64,000 nucleotides of DNA from Paracoccaceae bacterium (lineage in GTDB: Bacteria > Pseudomonadota > Alphaproteobacteria > Rhodobacterales > Rhodobacteraceae). The notes beneath the pieces were generated by a model that saw nothing but the letters and a program-made list of their open reading frames with translations, searched no databases and had not been told where the DNA came from. Location: positions 1-64,000 of the forward strand of contig JABSSD010000134.1 in NCBI GenBank assembly GCA_013214575.1, in the 5' to 3' direction. Below, in pieces: positions 47,627 to 55,623 of the stretch. Both the position numbers and the translations under genes were made by a program. Position 1 is the stretch's first letter; each line of letters begins with the position of its first letter.

Positions 47627-47672
47627 AACACTTGCTCCTTTCGGCAGACGCCCCGACGCTATGGAATCTAAG

Positions 47673-47688
47673 CTAATTCCGGGTTAAC
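47673..47688. promoter_or_regulatory. CtrA-like box between response regulator and mce
   Basis: CTAA-N7-TTAAC differs by one base from the CtrA consensus TTAA-N7-TTAA(C). It is 47 bases upstream of the response regulator start and about 115 upstream of mce. Short motifs arise by chance, so this is tentative. Confidence 0.25.
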
Positions 47689-47802
47689 GCCGCGAATGGT
47701 CCGGCTGAGGTGCAATTCGCGGCACTGGGCGCATTGGCGCCCTTGCGGCGGCCTTTGACAGCCGGCATAAACGCCTCAAAAGCCCAGACAGGAGATGTGA
47801 TG

Positions 47803-48207
47803 ATGATTGGCCGGTTGAACCATGTGGCGATTGCGGTGCCAGACCTCGAGGCCGCGATGGCACAATATCGTGACACTTTGGGGGCCAGCGTTGGCGCGCC
47901 ACAGGATGAACCCGACCATGGGGTGACCGTGGTGTTCATCGAATTGCCCAACACCAAGATCGAACTGCTCTTTCCCCTGGGGGAGGGCTCGCCGATCACC
48001 GGTTTCCTGGAGAAAAACCCCTCTGGCGGCATTCATCACATCTGCTATGAGGTCGATGACATCCTGACCGCCCGCGATCATCTGCTTGCCAAGGGCGCCC
48101 GGATCCTGGGCTCGGGAGAACCCAAAATTGGCGCCCATGGCAAACCGGTGCTATTCCTGCACCCGAAAGATTTCACCGGCTGCCTGGTGGAACTCGAACA
48201 GGTCTGA
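47803..48207 (+). CDS. mce: Methylmalonyl-CoA epimerase
   Basis: A 134-residue vicinal-oxygen-chelate enzyme that interconverts D- and L-methylmalonyl-CoA in propionate metabolism. It has LNHVAIAVPDLEAAM at the start, IELLFPLGEGSPI, GGIHHICYEVDD and FLHPKDFTGCLVELEQ at the end. ATG 47803 has GGAG eight bases upstream; 47800 is also possible. It is followed by DUF1467, its usual neighbour. Confidence 0.93.
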   Translation: MIGRLNHVAIAVPDLEAAMAQYRDTLGASVGAPQDEPDHGVTVVFIELPNTKIELLFPLGEGSPITGFLEKNPSGGIHHICYEVDDILTARDHLLAKGARILGSGEPKIGAHGKPVLFLHPKDFTGCLVELEQV

Positions 48208-48243
48208 GGTTAGACAGGTCGAAACTGAATAAAGGGGCGCGAC

Positions 48244-48519
48244 ATGGCAATCACTTCTGGACTGGTGCTTTATGCGGTGCTCTGGTTTCTGACTTTTCTG
48301 GTGATCATCCCGATCCGACTGGTAACCCAGGGCGACAAGGGGACGGTGGTGCCCGGCACCCATGCCAGTGCGCCGGAAACCCATTATCTCAAGCAGAAAG
48401 CCATCATCACCACCGTGGTGGCGGCGCTGCTCTGGGCGCTGATTGCCGGCATCATCCTGTCTGAGGTGATCAGCATCAATGACATGGACTGGCTGGATGT
48501 CTATCCGGACCCTGAATGA
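48244..48519 (+). CDS. DUF1467 small membrane protein
   Basis: A 91-residue membrane protein with two hydrophobic segments (about 5-26 and 53-75) and the family core FLVIIPIRLVTQGDKGTVVPGTHASAPE. DUF1467 genes commonly follow mce in alphaproteobacteria, which supports the call but gives no function. Probably co-transcribed with mce. Confidence 0.88.
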   Translation: MAITSGLVLYAVLWFLTFLVIIPIRLVTQGDKGTVVPGTHASAPETHYLKQKAIITTVVAALLWALIAGIILSEVISINDMDWLDVYPDPE

Positions 48520-48575
48520 TCCTGAATGATCCTGCAGGTCTTTGCGGCGCTATGGCGGTGAAGGCGAAATCAGGA

Positions 48576-49268
48576 TCAGCCCCGCCTCTGTAGCGCGTGA
48601 AAGATATGGGTGAAGGTGGCGGCGCCCAGGATCGGGATCACCAGGTTGAGCAGCGGGATCGACAGCGGCATTGCCATCAGCGTGCCCGCCAGCCAAATGG
48701 TGCCCAGATGTTTGCGGCGCAGCTTCTTGGCCTCAGGCAGGCCAATGCGACGGGCGGCGGCAAGGGTGAAATATTCCCGCCCCAGCAGAAACCCATTGAG
48801 CCCCCAGAAAATGAACGGCGCCGCCGGTGGCATCAGGCCATAGAGGATCAGCGCCAGAACATTGGCGGTGACCAACAGGCCCAGGAAATTCACCGTGTCC
48901 TTTAGCGCCGCCCAAAACGGTGTTTTGCCCACCGCAGGCAAATAAGGGAAATGCTTGTCCTCAACCGCCTGCGCCACCTCATCCAGAAACATCGAGGTGA
49001 TCGCCGAAGCAACCGGAACCATCAGGAACATTGACAGGATCAGCATGAAAATCAGCGACCCGATCGACAGCAGGTCATCCAGCCAACGCACGTCTCCAAG
49101 CACCGGAACGTTTGCATCCGGGCCAACAAACCACTGGATCAGCACCAGAAACCCGGCATAGGCCGCGATCAGTAACGCCAGGGTCAAGCCAACGCCCAGG
49201 GCCAAAACCCGGCGGAATCTGGGATCACCTGTCTGTGCAATGGCCTTGAAAAAAGACTCAAAAATCAT
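48576..49268 (-). CDS. EI24/CysZ-like membrane protein
   Basis: A 230-residue protein of the EI24/CysZ domain family with about five hydrophobic segments and GLNGFLLGREYFTLAAARR, typical of the family. CysZ is a sulfate permease in some bacteria, but the alphaproteobacterial members are only loosely related and no sulfate gene is nearby. It overlaps the nitroreductase stop by four bases, so the two are co-translated. Confidence 0.82.
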   Translation of the reverse strand: MIFESFFKAIAQTGDPRFRRVLALGVGLTLALLIAAYAGFLVLIQWFVGPDANVPVLGDVRWLDDLLSIGSLIFMLILSMFLMVPVASAITSMFLDEVAQAVEDKHFPYLPAVGKTPFWAALKDTVNFLGLLVTANVLALILYGLMPPAAPFIFWGLNGFLLGREYFTLAAARRIGLPEAKKLRRKHLGTIWLAGTLMAMPLSIPLLNLVIPILGAATFTHIFHALQRRG

Positions 49269-49843
49269 TCGCTCACCCAAGTTGTGAGAGTGGCAAGATC
49301 GGGCCGCGGCCGTTCCGGCGGCTGGGCACCCTCGGTGGCGATATGGATCAGCCCGGCAATGCGTTCATTACCCGCCAGACCCAATCCTTCGCGGCAGAAC
49401 CCCGCATCATGACTGGCCCAGCCTGACAGCCAGTTGGCCCCCCAGCCCGCCGCAAGGGCGGCGTTCAGCAGGCTCAGGCAGACCGCCCCGGCTGAATAGC
49501 TCTGCTCGATGGGTGGGACTTTCTCACTTGGGGTCTGCACCTCAACAACAACAACGGCCAGATGCCCCAGTTCAAACTGGCTGCGACCCTTGGCGATATC
49601 CGCCGGAGCTTTGCCCAGCCGCTCGCCTGCCTGCGAGGTGAGATCCGCCAGTCGCGCCATTGCGCCGCGTTCCACCACGATAAACCGCCAGGGTTCCAGC
49701 TTGCCATGGTCCGGGCAGCGCGCCGCCGCCGTCAGCAGCGGCGCCAGTTCAGCCCGGGTCGGGGCCGGCGCGACAAGCGTCTTGGCGGGGCGCGACCGCC
49801 GGTTGAGCAAAAAATCCAGCGCGGCAGAGTTCTGTCGGGGCAT
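49265..49843 (-). CDS. Nitroreductase family protein (YdjA-like)
   Basis: A 192-residue FMN-dependent nitroreductase-fold protein of the small YdjA group: ALDFLLNRRSRPAKTL at the start, AARCPDHGKLEPWRFIVVE, and GAVCLSLLNAALAAGWGANWLSG in the middle. The natural substrate of this group is unknown. Start at ATG 49843, where the family begins; upstream frame crosses a recurrent motif copy and has no similarity. First gene of a pair with EI24. Confidence 0.87.
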   Translation of the reverse strand: MPRQNSAALDFLLNRRSRPAKTLVAPAPTRAELAPLLTAAARCPDHGKLEPWRFIVVERGAMARLADLTSQAGERLGKAPADIAKGRSQFELGHLAVVVVEVQTPSEKVPPIEQSYSAGAVCLSLLNAALAAGWGANWLSGWASHDAGFCREGLGLAGNERIAGLIHIATEGAQPPERPRPDLATLTTWVSE

Positions 49844-49942
49844 ATGTAAAGCCTTATTACATTCTATCTCTCCCATTTCGGCAGACCGGGCGGGAAATTC
49901 AAGGCAAAAAGCAAAATCACCTCGGCGTTTCTTGCGGATCCG

Positions 49943-49976
49943 CTTCATCTGGCTGAAAATATCCCCGCCGGAGGCC
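49943..49976 (-). repeat. Recurrent intergenic motif (copy 7, minus strand)
   Basis: Read on the minus strand: GGGGATATTTTCAGCCAGAT with the usual GAAG end and a GGCCTCCGGC lead. It is upstream of the nitroreductase gene rather than after a gene end, unlike most copies. Confidence 0.6.
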
Positions 49977-50021
49977 TGAAAACCATGGCAATCGCTCACC
50001 GTGCAGGCCATGACTGGTTTT

Positions 50022-50309
50022 ATGGCAAAGCCAAAACGCAAAAACCTGCCGGACCTTGGACACCTGGCCTTGACCGGGGCGGAAATTGCGGTGCGGGTTA
50101 CCCCCAGGGCGGCGCGCAATGCGATTGAACTCCGGGATGGGCAGTTGCGGATCTCGGTGACTGTGGTGCCCGAGAATGGCAAGGCCAACGGGGCTGTACT
50201 GGGGCTTTTGTCCATCGCCATGGGGGTGGCGCCCTCTCAGTTACAGCTGAAACGCGGCCACAGCGCCCGCGAGAAACTGTTTATCTATTCGGGCCCGTCG
50301 CGCAGCTGA
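50022..50309 (+). CDS. DUF167 (UPF0235) family protein
   Basis: A 95-residue DUF167/YggU protein: EIAVRVTPRAARNAIEL, VPENGKANGAVLGLLSIAMG and LKRGHSAREKLFIYSG are diagnostic. Structure is known for relatives but function is not. ATG 50022 is preferred; GTG 50001 and ATG 50010 are alternatives. Its 3' end overlaps a convergent gene by 25 bases. Confidence 0.87.
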   Translation: MAKPKRKNLPDLGHLALTGAEIAVRVTPRAARNAIELRDGQLRISVTVVPENGKANGAVLGLLSIAMGVAPSQLQLKRGHSAREKLFIYSGPSRS

Positions 50310-50524
50310 TACACCCCTTCAGGCAGGTCCAGCGCCACCGACAGATCGCGCAGTTGGTCCTGCGACAGGGTGATGAGATGCACCCGGTCGCTGCGTGGGT
50401 CATATTGCTCAATGGTGACGCATTCGGCAAAGGAGTTGATGGTGACGTCCTCCTGCAAAGGCGCTTCGCCTTCATCCAGAAGAGTGATCACCGTGGCGTC
50501 AAACTCATGTTCGATGGTAAACAT
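50285..50524 (-). CDS. Small conserved-looking protein of unknown function
   Basis: A 79-residue acidic protein, FTIEHEFDATVITLLDEG at the start and SQDQLRDLSVALDLPEGVYQL at the end, with a beta-rich look. No family recognised. Start placed at ATG 50524, with only a weak ribosome site. It converges on DUF167 with a 25-base overlap and diverges from the M48 gene. Confidence 0.6.
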   Translation of the reverse strand: MFTIEHEFDATVITLLDEGEAPLQEDVTINSFAECVTIEQYDPRSDRVHLITLSQDQLRDLSVALDLPEGVYQLRDGPE

Positions 50525-50674
50525 GAGATCAGCTTGCCCCGGGACTGCCGCGCTGGCAAGGCTTTGCAACATCCCGGTATCTTTTTCGCAATACCAAGGG
50601 CGGAGCGACGCTGGGCAATTGATCCCAAAGCAAAACATCCTCTAGTATGGGCCCGAGTGATCCGGGGGAGTGTC

Positions 50675-51394
50675 ATGCACCGTTTTCTGCTAGTGTTGGT
50701 CTTGTCCCTTGCCGCGTGCGAGATCTATGTGCCGCCTGTTGCGGGTCCGGGTCCGGGTGTCGGCGTGCCGCAAGCCCGGACAAAGGGCCTGGCCGGTGGC
50801 ACGGCCAGTGCGGCCTTTGGGCCCGTAGCCCGGTCCGTCGAACCGGTAGCCGAGCGCGAATGTCGATCCCGAACGCAGGCGCGGAACTGCAATTTTCTGA
50901 TCCGCATCGACCCGGACCCCAAAGCCCCCGCAAATGCCTATCAAAGCTTGGATCGCTCAGGGCGTCCGGTGATCACCTTTACCCGAAAAATGCTTGCAGA
51001 GCTTGCCAACCCGGATGAACTGGCCTTTGTGATGTCGCATGAGGCGGCTCATCACATCCGCGGTCACCTGGCGCGGCAGGAACAGAACGCCATTTCTGGC
51101 GCCATCATTTTTGCCGGACTGGCGACCATGGCGGGCGCCAGCGCCAGTGATATCGTCGATGCGCAGGACCTGGGCGCCATGGTGGGCGCCCGCAGCTACT
51201 CGAAGGATTTTGAACTGGAGGCCGATCAACTGGGGACCATTATAACCCACCAGGCAGGATTCCGGCCCAGTGTTGGGGTGATGTTCTTTGCCCGCTTGCC
51301 CGACCCCGGTGACAGATTCCTGGGCTCCCACCCGGCCAATCCCGACCGGATAAGGATCGTGCAGCAGACCATTCACCGATACAATCTGAACTGA
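50675..51394 (+). CDS. M48-family zinc metalloprotease lipoprotein
   Basis: A 239-residue lipoprotein: the lipobox LSLAAC puts the lipidated Cys at residue 15. The catalytic HEAAH is in SHEAAHHIRGHLARQ (about 124-138), and the third zinc ligand is the Glu in FELEADQLG (about 184-192). It resembles small LoiP/YcaL-type outer-membrane or periplasmic proteases in protein quality control. The ATG at 50675 has GGGGGAG four bases before it. Followed after three bases by the YigZ-like gene. Confidence 0.88.
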   Translation: MHRFLLVLVLSLAACEIYVPPVAGPGPGVGVPQARTKGLAGGTASAAFGPVARSVEPVAERECRSRTQARNCNFLIRIDPDPKAPANAYQSLDRSGRPVITFTRKMLAELANPDELAFVMSHEAAHHIRGHLARQEQNAISGAIIFAGLATMAGASASDIVDAQDLGAMVGARSYSKDFELEADQLGTIITHQAGFRPSVGVMFFARLPDPGDRFLGSHPANPDRIRIVQQTIHRYNLN

Positions 51395-51397
51395 CCC

Positions 51398-51826
51398 ATG
51401 CCCCAATCCTTCCTATCCAATCCACAACTAGTCCAGCTGGGTGTGGTCCTGACCGATCGCGGCTCGCGGTATGCGGTCTCCGGTGCGCCGGTGACAACAC
51501 GGGATGAGATCAACGCAGTCCTGCGGGATCTGAAACGGCAGCGCTCATACGCCAAGGCCACCCATAACACCTGGGGGGCGCTGCTGCCCACTGGCGGGCT
51601 CAAGGCGGACGACGGCGAAAGCGGCGCCGGCATGGTGATACTGCGGATGCTGGAGCGGGCTGAGCTGCAGAACCACGTTATCATCGTCACCCGGTGGTAT
51701 GGCGGCAAGAAACTGGGCGGAGACAGGTTTCGGCGGGTGCAGGAGGCGGTCCGCGCCTATTTGGAGGACCACACCCCAGTCCCAGCCAAAACCCCAGCCA
51801 GCCACCGATACGGGGTTGAGGGGTAA
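51398..51826 (+). CDS. YigZ/IMPACT N-terminal-domain protein, minimal form
   Basis: A 142-residue protein with a UPF0029 N-terminal (YigZ/IMPACT) fold: YAKATHNTWGALL, ADDGESGAGMVILRMLE (variant of the family DDGEP) and VTRWYGGKKLGGDRF. It lacks the C-terminal domain of full-length YigZ (about 200 residues). IMPACT-type proteins touch translation control in eukaryotes; bacterial roles are unclear. Three bases after the M48 gene, so co-transcribed. Confidence 0.8.
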   Translation: MPQSFLSNPQLVQLGVVLTDRGSRYAVSGAPVTTRDEINAVLRDLKRQRSYAKATHNTWGALLPTGGLKADDGESGAGMVILRMLERAELQNHVIIVTRWYGGKKLGGDRFRRVQEAVRAYLEDHTPVPAKTPASHRYGVEG

Positions 51827-51839
51827 CCTGCTAAAAAGC

Positions 51840-51853
51840 TTGATCTATATCAA
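51840..51853. promoter_or_regulatory. Perfect FNR/FnrL box
   Basis: TTGATCTATATCAA is an exact TTGAT-N4-ATCAA site. If it acts as a class II site (centre at -41.5), transcription would start near 51888, before a short ORF and the DUF6455 gene. It is just past the YigZ-like stop. This implies oxygen-controlled expression of the downstream genes. Confidence 0.7.
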
Positions 51854-51912
51854 AGTGAGTTTGCTTTAAGCTGTTTACCTGCACCGGCATCTCAACGGAT
51901 CACGAGGCTGCC

Positions 51913-52020
51913 TTGATAGACATTGTGAGACTCAAAAGCCGCGCGGCTGCCGGACCGGATGAGCGGTGCTGTGAACCCGACACCGGTTCCGGTTTTCGCG
52001 ACTGGATTGATCGACCGTGA
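51913..52020 (+). CDS. Possible 35-residue peptide downstream of the FNR box
   Basis: A TTG at 51913, five bases after GAGG, opens a frame IDIVRLKSRAAAGPDERCCEP followed by a short Trp-containing end, stopping at TGA 52018-52020. The composition (two adjacent Cys, ordered charges) looks protein-like but it is too short to assign. It would be the first gene on a transcript from the FNR-linked promoter. Bases 52021-52179 hold no other clear gene. Confidence 0.3.
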   Translation: MIDIVRLKSRAAAGPDERCCEPDTGSGFRDWIDRP

Positions 52021-52179
52021 CGTTTGGATGGCGACGGGCGCAAGTTGTTGGTCCTGCGTCTTGCGATCTCCCTGCGATGTCTCTGCGCTCTGCAGGGTCA
52101 TGCCCAGCCCATGGGGCAAAACACAGCACCGTTCATGCGGCTCATGACGCTCGGAAAAGAATGAAAATGGACCAAACTT

Positions 52180-52455
52180 ATGAAAGACTGGGCAACCCAA
52201 CCTGCGCCGACAGGGGGGATCTACCGGCACCTGTGGTTGTTGAAAACAATGTCGAACGCGGTAGGTGTGGATCTGTCACAGGCCATGGCTGACGGCACCC
52301 TGGGGGTGGCCGAGTACAGCCAGATGGTGAGCGAATGTCGCTTTGGCGGATGTGACAAAGCCTGTGTGCTCTGGCAGGCAAAGACCCAGGGTCAAGCCAA
52401 TAGCCCGCCAGACCTATGCGCCAACAAAGAGGCCCTGGAGCGACTGAAACCGTAG
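52180..52455 (+). CDS. DUF6455 family protein
   Basis: A 91-residue protein matching the Rhodobacterales DUF6455 pattern: HLWLLKTMSNAVGVDLSQAM, then Cys residues in SECRFGGCDKACVLWQ and DLCANKEALERL. The spaced cysteines (four to five) could bind a metal or an Fe-S cluster. Function unknown. The perfect FNR box about 330 bases upstream suggests expression at low oxygen. ATG with GGA upstream. Confidence 0.75.
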   Translation: MKDWATQPAPTGGIYRHLWLLKTMSNAVGVDLSQAMADGTLGVAEYSQMVSECRFGGCDKACVLWQAKTQGQANSPPDLCANKEALERLKP

Positions 52456-52598
52456 CAACGGATGCCTCGGCGCCTTTGTGTGCCGCTTGCGAAGATCTGC
52501 TGCGTCATGACCGGAGATCCCAGAGCCCTGGACTAACCGTCTTTGCTCTGGCCCAATACCGTCCAGACATGCTCTCCGTCCCGTATGTCACCCAAATT

Positions 52599-52720
52599 CT
52601 CCCGCCCCCGCGCCAGACATTGGCTGCGCCAATCCCCGTTGCGGCGTTGGGCCCGGCGCCGCGCAGCGGCGCTTGGCCCAACCGCGGGAAGCATCTGTGA
52701 TGCCCGACAGCGGGCGGGAG
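52599..52720. repeat. Palindromic element (copy B), related to 8529-8760
   Basis: It shares the outer arms CTCCCGCCC/GGGCGGGAG and inner arms GTTGGGCC (52646-52653)/GGCCCAAC (52675-52682) with copy A. A GCGCCGC-GCA-GCGGCGC hairpin is at 52656-52672 and GCATC-TGT-GATGC at 52691-52703. It lacks the 24-bp tandem repeats. It fills most of the 280-base gap between the DUF6455 and CDGSH genes. Confidence 0.75.
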
Positions 52721-52735
52721 TGATTGGTTCGCGGA

Positions 52736-52978
52736 TCAGAGCTTGCTGTGGCTGCCGTCACAAAGTGGTGCCTTGGCAGAGTGTTTGCAGCCGCAGAAGA
52801 ACAGTTTTTTGGTGGCTTGCGCGGTGTATTTGACCGGCTCAAAGCCACTTCCCTTGTGAGAACCATCACAGAACGGCTGCTTGCCGGATTTGCCACAGGC
52901 ACACCAGAAATAGCTCTTTCCCTCGGTTACTTCGACGGGGAAGGGCGCTTTCTGGGCGATATTGGGGGCGTCGGACAT
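52736..52978 (-). CDS. CDGSH iron-sulfur protein with two CDGSH motifs
   Basis: An 80-residue protein with two CxC-x-n-CDGSH sites: WCACGKSGKQPFCDGSH (about 25-41) and FCGCKHSAKAPLCDGSH (about 61-77). Each binds a labile 2Fe-2S cluster through three Cys and one His, as in mitoNEET-like proteins. A role in iron-sulfur or redox homeostasis is likely. ATG 52978 with GGGAG upstream. Bases 52979-53243 hold no convincing gene. Confidence 0.92.
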   Translation of the reverse strand: MSDAPNIAQKAPFPVEVTEGKSYFWCACGKSGKQPFCDGSHKGSGFEPVKYTAQATKKLFFCGCKHSAKAPLCDGSHSKL

Positions 52979-53243
52979 GGCTTGGGGTCTCCCTGGCTGG
53001 TTTGGGTTGTTTTAGCCTTGCGGCGCTGGGCCGGTTCGTCAAGTCGGGTGTTTTGGTTTTCGTCGCCCTCGGCGGCAGGGGGGCTGCACCGGCAGTGCTT
53101 GCGCGGTGGCAATGTTTGAAACGGGGGAGCGCATCCGGGCGGTAGGGATAACAGCGTTGGCAGTTGTGTTGCTTGGGCAGTGGTGCCGCTGGGGATGGTT
53201 CTGGGAAGGGAACTTAACTAACAATCCAAATCTTCGATTTGGT

Positions 53244-53300
53244 CAGCGCCCGACCCTCCCCACGGGAGGGCGCTTTGCACCCACCCAGGGTCAGGCGCTG
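53244..53300. repeat. 57-bp inverted-repeat element (copy 1 of a pair around rimO)
   Basis: CAGCGCCCGACCCT (53244-53257) pairs with AGGGTCAGGCGCTG (53287-53300) with one mismatch, around a loop with a GGGAGGGCGCTTTGCAC segment. A near-identical layout is at 55497-55553. Its right arm contains the stop of the interrupted gene at 53291. Confidence 0.7.
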
Positions 53301-54010
53301 GGGTGAGCAGCTGAGGTTTCATCCTGATTTTTGAGTGCCAATAAACCTTCGGCCACTAAAATGCCTAAGCTCGAAGAGCAGGCCTTCCCTTCGTCGGGAG
53401 ACAGAAATTCGGTGGGCGAATAAGGAACCATTTCTGCCATGTCTAACGCTAAAAATATGGACGTTTGAATGTGAACTCCAGCAAGAAGCCTAGCAGTGTC
53501 TTTATTGAAAACGGGTTCGATTTTGAACGGGATGTTGCCCAGAAGTGTGCTTAGGAGATTGTGTTTTGAAAGATGGGCGATTCCGGAGAGTTGACCGTAT
53601 GATTTCCCAATATGGCGGAGAGCTTTTAACCGAGGAGTTTCACCGTCAGCTTGACGGTTCTGTCGAATCCCTCGGAGAGCTTCAATTCCCTCAATAGATT
53701 GTCTAACCAGCGTCGAAGCAGCGACTTAGTTACCTTTTCCAATTAGAGCAAATGTTAGCGGAGCATTCTGTAACATCGCAGTCTGAATGGCGGCCCGCCT
53801 TTGGTCGTCGAGTGATATCTGTGAGCGTAAACACGCTGCATCTCGAGAAATGACGGACCCACATGCTGATAGGGAGAGGTCAAAGGCTGTTATTAAGTGT
53901 CCTTCCGAAACCTGAAACTCTTTTTCAACCTTGGCTTCTTCGTCTCCAAGAGAATGTCTCAGAGTATTTGCGAATCCCAGGAATTCAAAGGGTGGAAAGT
54001 TATCACTCAA
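53291..54010 (-). pseudogene. Unidentified gene interrupted by a single in-frame TAA
   Basis: On the minus strand one frame stays open from a TTG at 54010 (overlapping the rimO stop as TTGA, with GGGGA eight bases upstream) to TGA 53291-53293, broken only by TAA at 53726-53728 after 94 codons. Together it would encode about 238 residues. The second part (VAASTLVRQSIEGIEALRGI ... IAHLSKHNLLSTLLGN ... SIFLALDMAEMVPYSP) reads as a normal helical protein, so the stop looks like a point mutation. The stretch is visibly more A/T-rich than its neighbours, suggesting acquisition. The extreme C-terminus lies in a repeat element. No family recognised. Confidence 0.65.
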
Positions 54011-55410
54011 ACAGTTCGTCCCCACAAATCATACTCCCCAGCCTCATCCACCTCAACGGTGACCAGATCGCCGACGTTCAGCCCCTCGGTCCCCTCGTCA
54101 ATGAACAGATTGCCGTCAATCTCGGGGGCGTCGGCTTTGGTGCGGCAGGTGGCGATGCCGTCTTCGTCGATGTCATCAATGATCACCTGCATCACCTGAC
54201 CAACCTTGGCCTGCAGCTTCGCCTCAGAGATCGTCTGGGCCTTCTGCATGAACCGCTCCCAGCGCTCTTGCTTGAGCTCTTCTGCCACATGATCCGGCAG
54301 CGCGTTGGAGCGCGCACCCGCGACGTTTTCGTACTTAAAACAGCCAACACGGTCCAGCTGTGCCTCGTCCATCCAGTCCAGCAGGTGCTGGAACTCTGCC
54401 TCGGTCTCACCGGGGTAGCCGACGATAAAGGTCGAGCGCAGGGTGATGTCGGGGCAGGTGGCGCGCCAGGCGGCGATCTCGTCCAGGGTCCTGGCACCGG
54501 CGGCGGGCCGCGCCATGCGTTTCAGCATATCCGGGTGCGAATGCTGGAACGGGATATCCAGATAGGGCAGCACTGCGGTGTCCGGGTCTGCCATCAGCGG
54601 GATCAGCTCGCGCACAAAGGGGTAGGGGTAGACATAGTGCAGCCGCACCCACAGGTCCTGCGGACTGCCAAGCTTGCCCAGCTCGCGGGTCAGATTGGTG
54701 ATATGGCTGCGCACCTCAGCCCCCTTCCAGGGGTTCAAATCGTGTTTGCGGTCCATGCCATAGGCCGAGGTATCTTGCGAGATCACCAACAGTTCGCGCA
54801 CCCCGGCAGCGACCAGCTTCTCGGCCTCGCGCAGTACGGCATGGGCCGGGCGCGACACCAGACGGCCGCGCATATCGGGGATGATGCAGAACTTGCAGCG
54901 GTGATTGCAGCCTTCCGAGATCTTCAGATAGCTGAAATGGCGCGGTGTCAGCTGGACGCCGGTGGCGGGCAGCAGGTCGACAAAGGGGTTGGGATCCGGC
55001 GGCACGGCGGCATGCACCGCGTCCAGCACCTGTTCGTATTGATGCGGCCCGGTGACCGCCAGAATGCGCGGGTGGTGCTCGCGGATGTAATCGGGTTCAG
55101 CGCCGAGACAGCCGGTGACGATCACCTTGCCGTTCTCCTTCAGCGCCTCGCCAATGGCCTCCAGGCTTTCGGCCTTGGCACTGTCGAGGAAGCCGCAGGT
55201 GTTGACGATCACCGCATCAGCCCCGGTGTAATCGGGCGAGATGCCGTAGCCCTCGGCGCGCAGCCGGGTCAGGATACGTTCACTGTCCACCAGCGCCTTG
55301 GGGCAGCCCAGGCTGACCATGCCAATGGTCGGCTGGCCGGCGCGTGGCGCATCACCGATTTGCAGTTTCGGGGCAAGGTCGGGGCGGAGCTCTGGCGGAT
55401 TGCTGGTCAT
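54007..55410 (-). CDS. rimO: Ribosomal protein S12 methylthiotransferase
   Basis: A 467-residue radical-SAM enzyme that methylthiolates Asp88 of ribosomal protein S12. Domains in order: N-terminal UPF0004 ([14 protein letters not shown], about 31-44, and VNTCGF), radical SAM with CNHRCKFC (about 167-174), and a C-terminal TRAM domain. S12-type rather than MiaB by the [11 protein letters not shown] block. ATG 55410 chosen where similarity begins. An interrupted gene is coupled to its stop. Confidence 0.94.
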   Translation of the reverse strand: MTSNPPELRPDLAPKLQIGDAPRAGQPTIGMVSLGCPKALVDSERILTRLRAEGYGISPDYTGADAVIVNTCGFLDSAKAESLEAIGEALKENGKVIVTGCLGAEPDYIREHHPRILAVTGPHQYEQVLDAVHAAVPPDPNPFVDLLPATGVQLTPRHFSYLKISEGCNHRCKFCIIPDMRGRLVSRPAHAVLREAEKLVAAGVRELLVISQDTSAYGMDRKHDLNPWKGAEVRSHITNLTRELGKLGSPQDLWVRLHYVYPYPFVRELIPLMADPDTAVLPYLDIPFQHSHPDMLKRMARPAAGARTLDEIAAWRATCPDITLRSTFIVGYPGETEAEFQHLLDWMDEAQLDRVGCFKYENVAGARSNALPDHVAEELKQERWERFMQKAQTISEAKLQAKVGQVMQVIIDDIDEDGIATCRTKADAPEIDGNLFIDEGTEGLNVGDLVTVEVDEAGEYDLWGRTV

Positions 55411-55479
55411 GAGGGGCCATATAGTATGGCTGAGCGCGTTTGGGAATGGAGGATTTTGCACTGTTTTGCACCTGTTTCG

Positions 55480-55553
55480 CCCGGTGGCACACCGGGCCGC
55501 GCCTGACCTTCCCCCCAGGAAGGCGCTTCTCGCCTCCCCAAGGTCAGGCGCGG
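55480..55553. repeat. Hairpin plus 57-bp inverted-repeat element (copy 2)
   Basis: CCCGGTG-GCA-CACCGGG (55480-55496) abuts a perfect 14-bp inverted repeat, CCGCGCCTGACCTT (55497-55510) with AAGGTCAGGCGCGG (55540-55553), whose loop holds GGAAGGCGCTTCTCGCC. It lies between divergent rimO and the pentapeptide gene, so it is not an ordinary terminator. Confidence 0.7.
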
Positions 55554-55623
55554 CCCTTTGTTATGTGTTGATATGTCAGGTCAATCACCCCTAACCTGTA
55601 GCGAAAGCCATTTTGATGACGAG

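Noticed and set aside
53863..55506. A 547-codon plus-strand open frame
   Set aside because: Antisense to rimO, which has clear radical-SAM motifs on the minus strand.
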